From NCBI GenBank assembly GCA_946807835.1, contig OX327697.1, forward strand, positions 22,206,001-22,270,000: 64,000 bases of DNA, in the 5' to 3' direction. Each line of letters starts with the position of its first letter. The first letter of the stretch is position 1. Source of the DNA: Ailanthus altissimus (taxonomy: Eukaryota; Streptophyta; Magnoliopsida; Sapindales; Simaroubaceae). The notes beneath the pieces are model-generated. The model saw only the letters and a program-made list of their open reading frames with translations. It had not been told where the DNA came from and searched no databases. Of this stretch, positions 60,301-64,000 are shown one piece after another. A program made the position numbers and the translations under genes.

Positions 60301-63110
60301 GTTCTCCACTCAGTTTGAAGGTTTATATTGCAAACCCAAAGGTCATGTAGAACAGCTTACATATCCCAAGGTGCTAATTTCACCAGGGGGGAAATTTGTT
60401 GCTACTTCTGATGCGACTGGATGCTTGCGCATTTTTAAGATGGATAGTGATAATTGTTCATTTTCAAAGTTTTCCTGCGGAGAGAGATTTGACTTACAAG
60501 TGACTGATAATTTATTTAATGGAGAATTTTTCAGTGATATTGTGGATTTTACTTGGTGGTCAGATCAGATAGTCACTCTTGCAAGAAAGAATGGCAGTAT
60601 TACCATGGTTGACATTCTTAGTGGTTTAAAAGTGCAAGAGAGTGATACTGTACATCCTGTGCATGTTCTGGAAAGAGCACAGCAACATTGTGGTCATGTT
60701 TTTTTTTTAGAGAGTAAATCACTTGAAGAGAGACACAACATATCTGATTATGACTCAGAAACAATCGCCTCAATTCATGCAGAGCAGATCAGTGGAGACA
60801 GATTAAATCAATTCAGCATTTCTTCATTGCAGTGGAGCTTAATATCATTTTCAGAGAGATCTGTTCCTGAAATGTATAATATTTTAATTAGCAACCGGAA
60901 CTATCAAACTGCTATGGACTTTGCTAATCGTCATGGACTGGATACGGATGGCGTTTTTAAATCACAGTGGTTGTATTCTAACCAGGGAATAGATGAAATA
61001 AATATGTTTTTGTCAAAGATTAAGGATGAAGCTTTTGTACTATCTGAATGTGTAGATAGAATTGGACAAACAGAAGATGTTGTGAAGGCTTTACTTGCAC
61101 ATGGGCTGTGCCTAACTAGCCAATATAAGTTCTCCGAATCAGAAGATGATGAATCTAGCAAAATTTGGGATTTCCGTATTGCTAGACTTCAGTTGTTACA
61201 ATATGGAGACAGATTGGAGACATATCTTGGGATAAACATGGGCAGGTATTTTGATATCCTAATCCATAATCATTTGTTTAGCATAAATTCTTAAATTTCA
61301 TGTTCTAATCATCCATCCTATTGTTTTTGTTTCAGTAGAGCCATGTCATTATTTTCTACTCTCCTTCCTCTTTTGCTTTTCATAATTCATTTTTTTATTT
61401 TCTTGTTGTGGTTCATTTATAGCACAATGTCACCATTCAGTGCGATGCAAATGGTTTTCATAGTTCATGGGGTATTTATTACTAAAACCAGATGAGTTCC
61501 TAAAATTGTGTGCGCCACGTGCATAATGCTGACTTCTGTTTTTGTGATAAGATTAGCTTTATTTGATTTTATCAGTGAATTATTTATTTATGCACATCTA
61601 ATTGCTTTTGATGTGCATATGAAGCTCAATCTGGAACCATATGCCCTTGTTTGTCTTTTAGTAATTGCTTATGTGTCAGATGCATTAATTTCGTGGAGCT
61701 ATACCTGTCTATTAGTCACCCATATGGTCCTAGCAAACTCTTCAATATATCCATATTACTGTATCTTGTAAATTTACTTTCAGATTAAAATTCCTTTTCA
61801 GACTCATTATGAATCCTGACCACAAATTCAATCTTGTCTTGATTTGTATGTTATCAGTTTGGACCTTTTCCCCCTTTTGATTAATTTAAAGGGATATATT
61901 GAATTTCTGCTTATGTTTCCTAAAGTAGTCGGACAATTTTGTGTGCTGAAGTTGCTGACATTTTGCTGTATTCTATCTGTTGAAATGTATCGCCTGTTAT
62001 GGTTATATTAGTAATGAGGTCTTTTTATGCTTTCAACTATGTGGCACAGATACTCCAGAAATTTTATCATGTATATCATTAACAAGATGGTTTTTAGTGA
62101 CTGACATCTTATTGACATAGTTTTGTGCAGGTTTTCTGTGCAGGAATACAGCAAATTCCGTCTTATACCTATTAATGAAGCGGGAGTAAACCTTGCTGAA
62201 AGTGGAAAAATAGGGGCCTTAAATCTTCTTTTTAAGCGTCATCCTTATTCACTAGCTTCTTCTATCTTGCAAATCTTAGCTGCTATTCCAGAGACAGTTC
62301 CAGTTCAAACATATGCACAGCTTCTTCCTGGAAGGTCTCCTCCTACAAGAGTTGCTTTGAGAGAGGAAGATTGGGTTGAATGCGATAAGATGGTAAGATT
62401 TATACAAAGATTGCCTGAGAATCATGAGATCAATACCCAGATTAGAACTGAACCCATTGTTAAGCAGTGCCTGGGATCTGTTTGGCCATCAGTTAATGAA
62501 CTTTTGATTTGGTACAAGAGTAGAGCTAAAGATATTGATTGCTATAGTGGGCTGCTGGATAACTGCCTCTGCCTGGTTGACTTTGCTTGTCGCAAAGGTC
62601 TCACTGAGTTGCAGCGCTTCCATGAAGATATTTCGTACCTAAACCAACTTATTTATGATGATGAGGGTGATGTCCAGACATACTTAAGTATGAGTCTTAA
62701 TGCATGGGAACAATTATCTGACTATGAAAAGTTTAGTACAATGCTCAAGGGAATTAAAGAGGAAAATGTGGTAAAAAAGCTGCGAGATAAAGCAATTCCA
62801 TTTATGCAAAATAGGTCTTGTGATCTGTCATCGGTTTGTCCAGAGCAGGTTATGGTTGATCAATTATCTCTAGATCGTAATAAAGATGAGTCATTCCTAG
62901 TTAAATGGCTGAAGGAGCTTGCTTTAGAGAATAAATTAGACATATGCTTGATGGTCATTGATGAAGGATGCAGAGAGTTCCAAAGTAATGGCTTTTTCAG
63001 CGATGAGAATGAAGTTGTTGATTGTGCTCTCCAATGCATATATTTGTGCACGGCTACAGATAAGTGGAGTACCATGGCTGCCATATTGTCAAAGCTTCCG
63101 CAGAAACAAG
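57329..63110 (+). CDS. MIP2/NBAS/Sec39-type ER tethering protein, 5' part
   Basis: Seven exons: 57329-57421, 57563-57611, 58406-58579, 59221-59422, 59544-59767, 60246-61245 and 62131-63110. Phases agree throughout, giving 907 codons; the gene runs past the window (the Arabidopsis protein has about 2,400 residues). It starts METTVR-like with RPYASNYPPQ and tracks Arabidopsis MIP2 (At5g24350): RGERVAVAVGYQITILRKDD, CIYGAWSESHDVLG, VFCIDYHPELSFLVV, YCKPKGHVEQLTYPKVLISP. The first about 500 residues are beta-propeller-like. Exon 7 carries the Sec39 start (GALNLLFKRHPYSLASSILQ, LLPGRSPPTRVALREEDW). The protein belongs to the Dsl1/NRZ-type complex with MAG2, which tethers Golgi-derived vesicles at the ER. 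The last donor is GC (AAG|GCAAGT). No lesion is seen. Confidence 0.95.
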
Positions 63111-64000
63111 GCAAGTACTGTTTTAAGGTTCAAACTGTGGTTTATGACATTCTACTATTTTCCCTGATATATATTGAGATTACTTGAATTCATGCCTTGT
63201 TTGTAGCACTATAGAATAATATCGGATGAATAAATGCTTGCCTTCTGCATGAATTATTGGGTCTTCTACCCTTTCATTTCTTAGTGAATCCTGATCTGCA
63301 AGGTACTACCTTCTCAATGAAACTCTTAGAATTCTCACTAACTTAGTTATTACTCCCCTACACTTAAATGCGTGTTGTATTTGGAAGGCATGTCTAGAAT
63401 TTAGTAATGATACAGTAGATACCGAGAAGTTAAAAGGGATTGTTATTTCATAGGAGGCTAGAGTTTGGTGTCCCTGTTTTAGGTGGAGTCCTGATGATGG
63501 TAACTGCCATCATAACTTGGAAATAATGGTAGGGATAGGACGTTGGAATTGTTTTTAAGGAATATTAAATCTTATCAAGCTACAATATTTTTTACAGGAT
63601 GCTCATAAAAAACAGAGTGTGTGAGATTTAATAATACTATCTTATATGTGATTAAATAGGAAGGTATCAATCTAATGGTAAAAAAATATTTCTCACTAAG
63701 AAAAGGGAAGGGGTGGACTTGAGGTTGTGAAAATGGGTGCTAGTTTAAGTGAGTTTCATTCATAAAAGGAGTATTAGATTTAACATCAGTTTGATTTCAT
63801 TGGCATCCCTCAGGTTTTCAGTTTGTCTCCATATGTTGTTGCTATACAACCTTCATTATGTTTCTGAAATTGTCTTTGTTTCAATTTCAAATTTTTTATT
63901 TGAAATTTTTTTTTTCACTCAAATCTACATGACATTTTTAATTTTTACTGATAAACAGTTTTAATATATTAGCTATTTATAGCTTATTCAATCTATGGAT
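63111..64000 (+). other. Intron 7 of MIP2 (unfinished)
   Basis: AT-rich DNA after the GC donor at 63111. No continuation of the Sec39 domain was found before the window ends. An open frame of 71 codons at 63749-63964 is hydrophobic and looks like chance. Confidence 0.6.

Noticed and set aside
60299..61294. Frame as a separate single-exon gene
   Set aside because: It is exon 6 of MIP2; phases with exons 5 and 7 agree and homology is continuous.

Overview
This window is nuclear DNA from a flowering plant, almost certainly a eudicot. Genes have short exons with GT-AG introns, their proteins match Arabidopsis-type families, intergenic DNA is very AT-rich, and about half of it is visibly made of plant transposable elements. 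I cannot name the species.

Three gene loci look native. (1) 4699-6367, +: a complete three-exon DUF642 secreted cell-wall protein (376 aa). (2) 47350-50107, +: a leucine-rich-repeat receptor kinase close to Arabidopsis At2g41820 (PXC3), two exons, with a one-base deletion in kinase exon 2. (3) 57329 to beyond the right edge, +: the first seven exons of a MIP2/NBAS/Sec39-type ER tethering protein (907 codons seen). From memory, the DUF642 pair At2g41800/At2g41810 sits next to At2g41820 in Arabidopsis, so loci 1 and 2 look like an old neighbour pair now separated by about 41 kb, most of it repeat DNA.

Layout between them. 7.3-8.2 kb: a hAT MITE with perfect ends and 8-bp target duplication, a cluster of palindromes and a 39-bp minisatellite. 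8.9-13.3 kb: remains of a DUF1985/Ulp1-type transposon gene split by a 2.46-kb solo LTR. 13.6-28.3 kb: a nested block built around a decayed minus-strand Athila-type Ty3/gypsy retrotransposon (gag piece, LTR-like DNA, polypurine tract, integrase, RNase H, reverse transcriptase). Two solo LTRs of one family lie here in opposite orientation, and a third insertion splits the integrase. Between the Athila integrase and its polypurine tract lies an intronless, broken copy of a LONELY GUY (LOG) cytokinin-activating enzyme gene, itself split by one solo LTR. 29.3-30.7 kb: a NAC transcription-factor pseudogene without its first exon but with a 19-residue tandem repeat. 31.9-33.9 kb: another solo LTR. 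37.3 kb: a SINE with 15-bp target duplication. 39.3-39.8 kb: a 229-bp tandem duplication. 43.6-44.1 kb: a degenerate repeat array.

The most unusual point is the LOG copy inside the retrotransposon, a candidate captured host gene. Next is a CpG-rich block just upstream of the TATA box in several unrelated LTRs. No CRISPR, rRNA or convincing tRNA gene was seen. Boundaries supported by target-site duplications are firm; those of decayed protein fragments are approximate.
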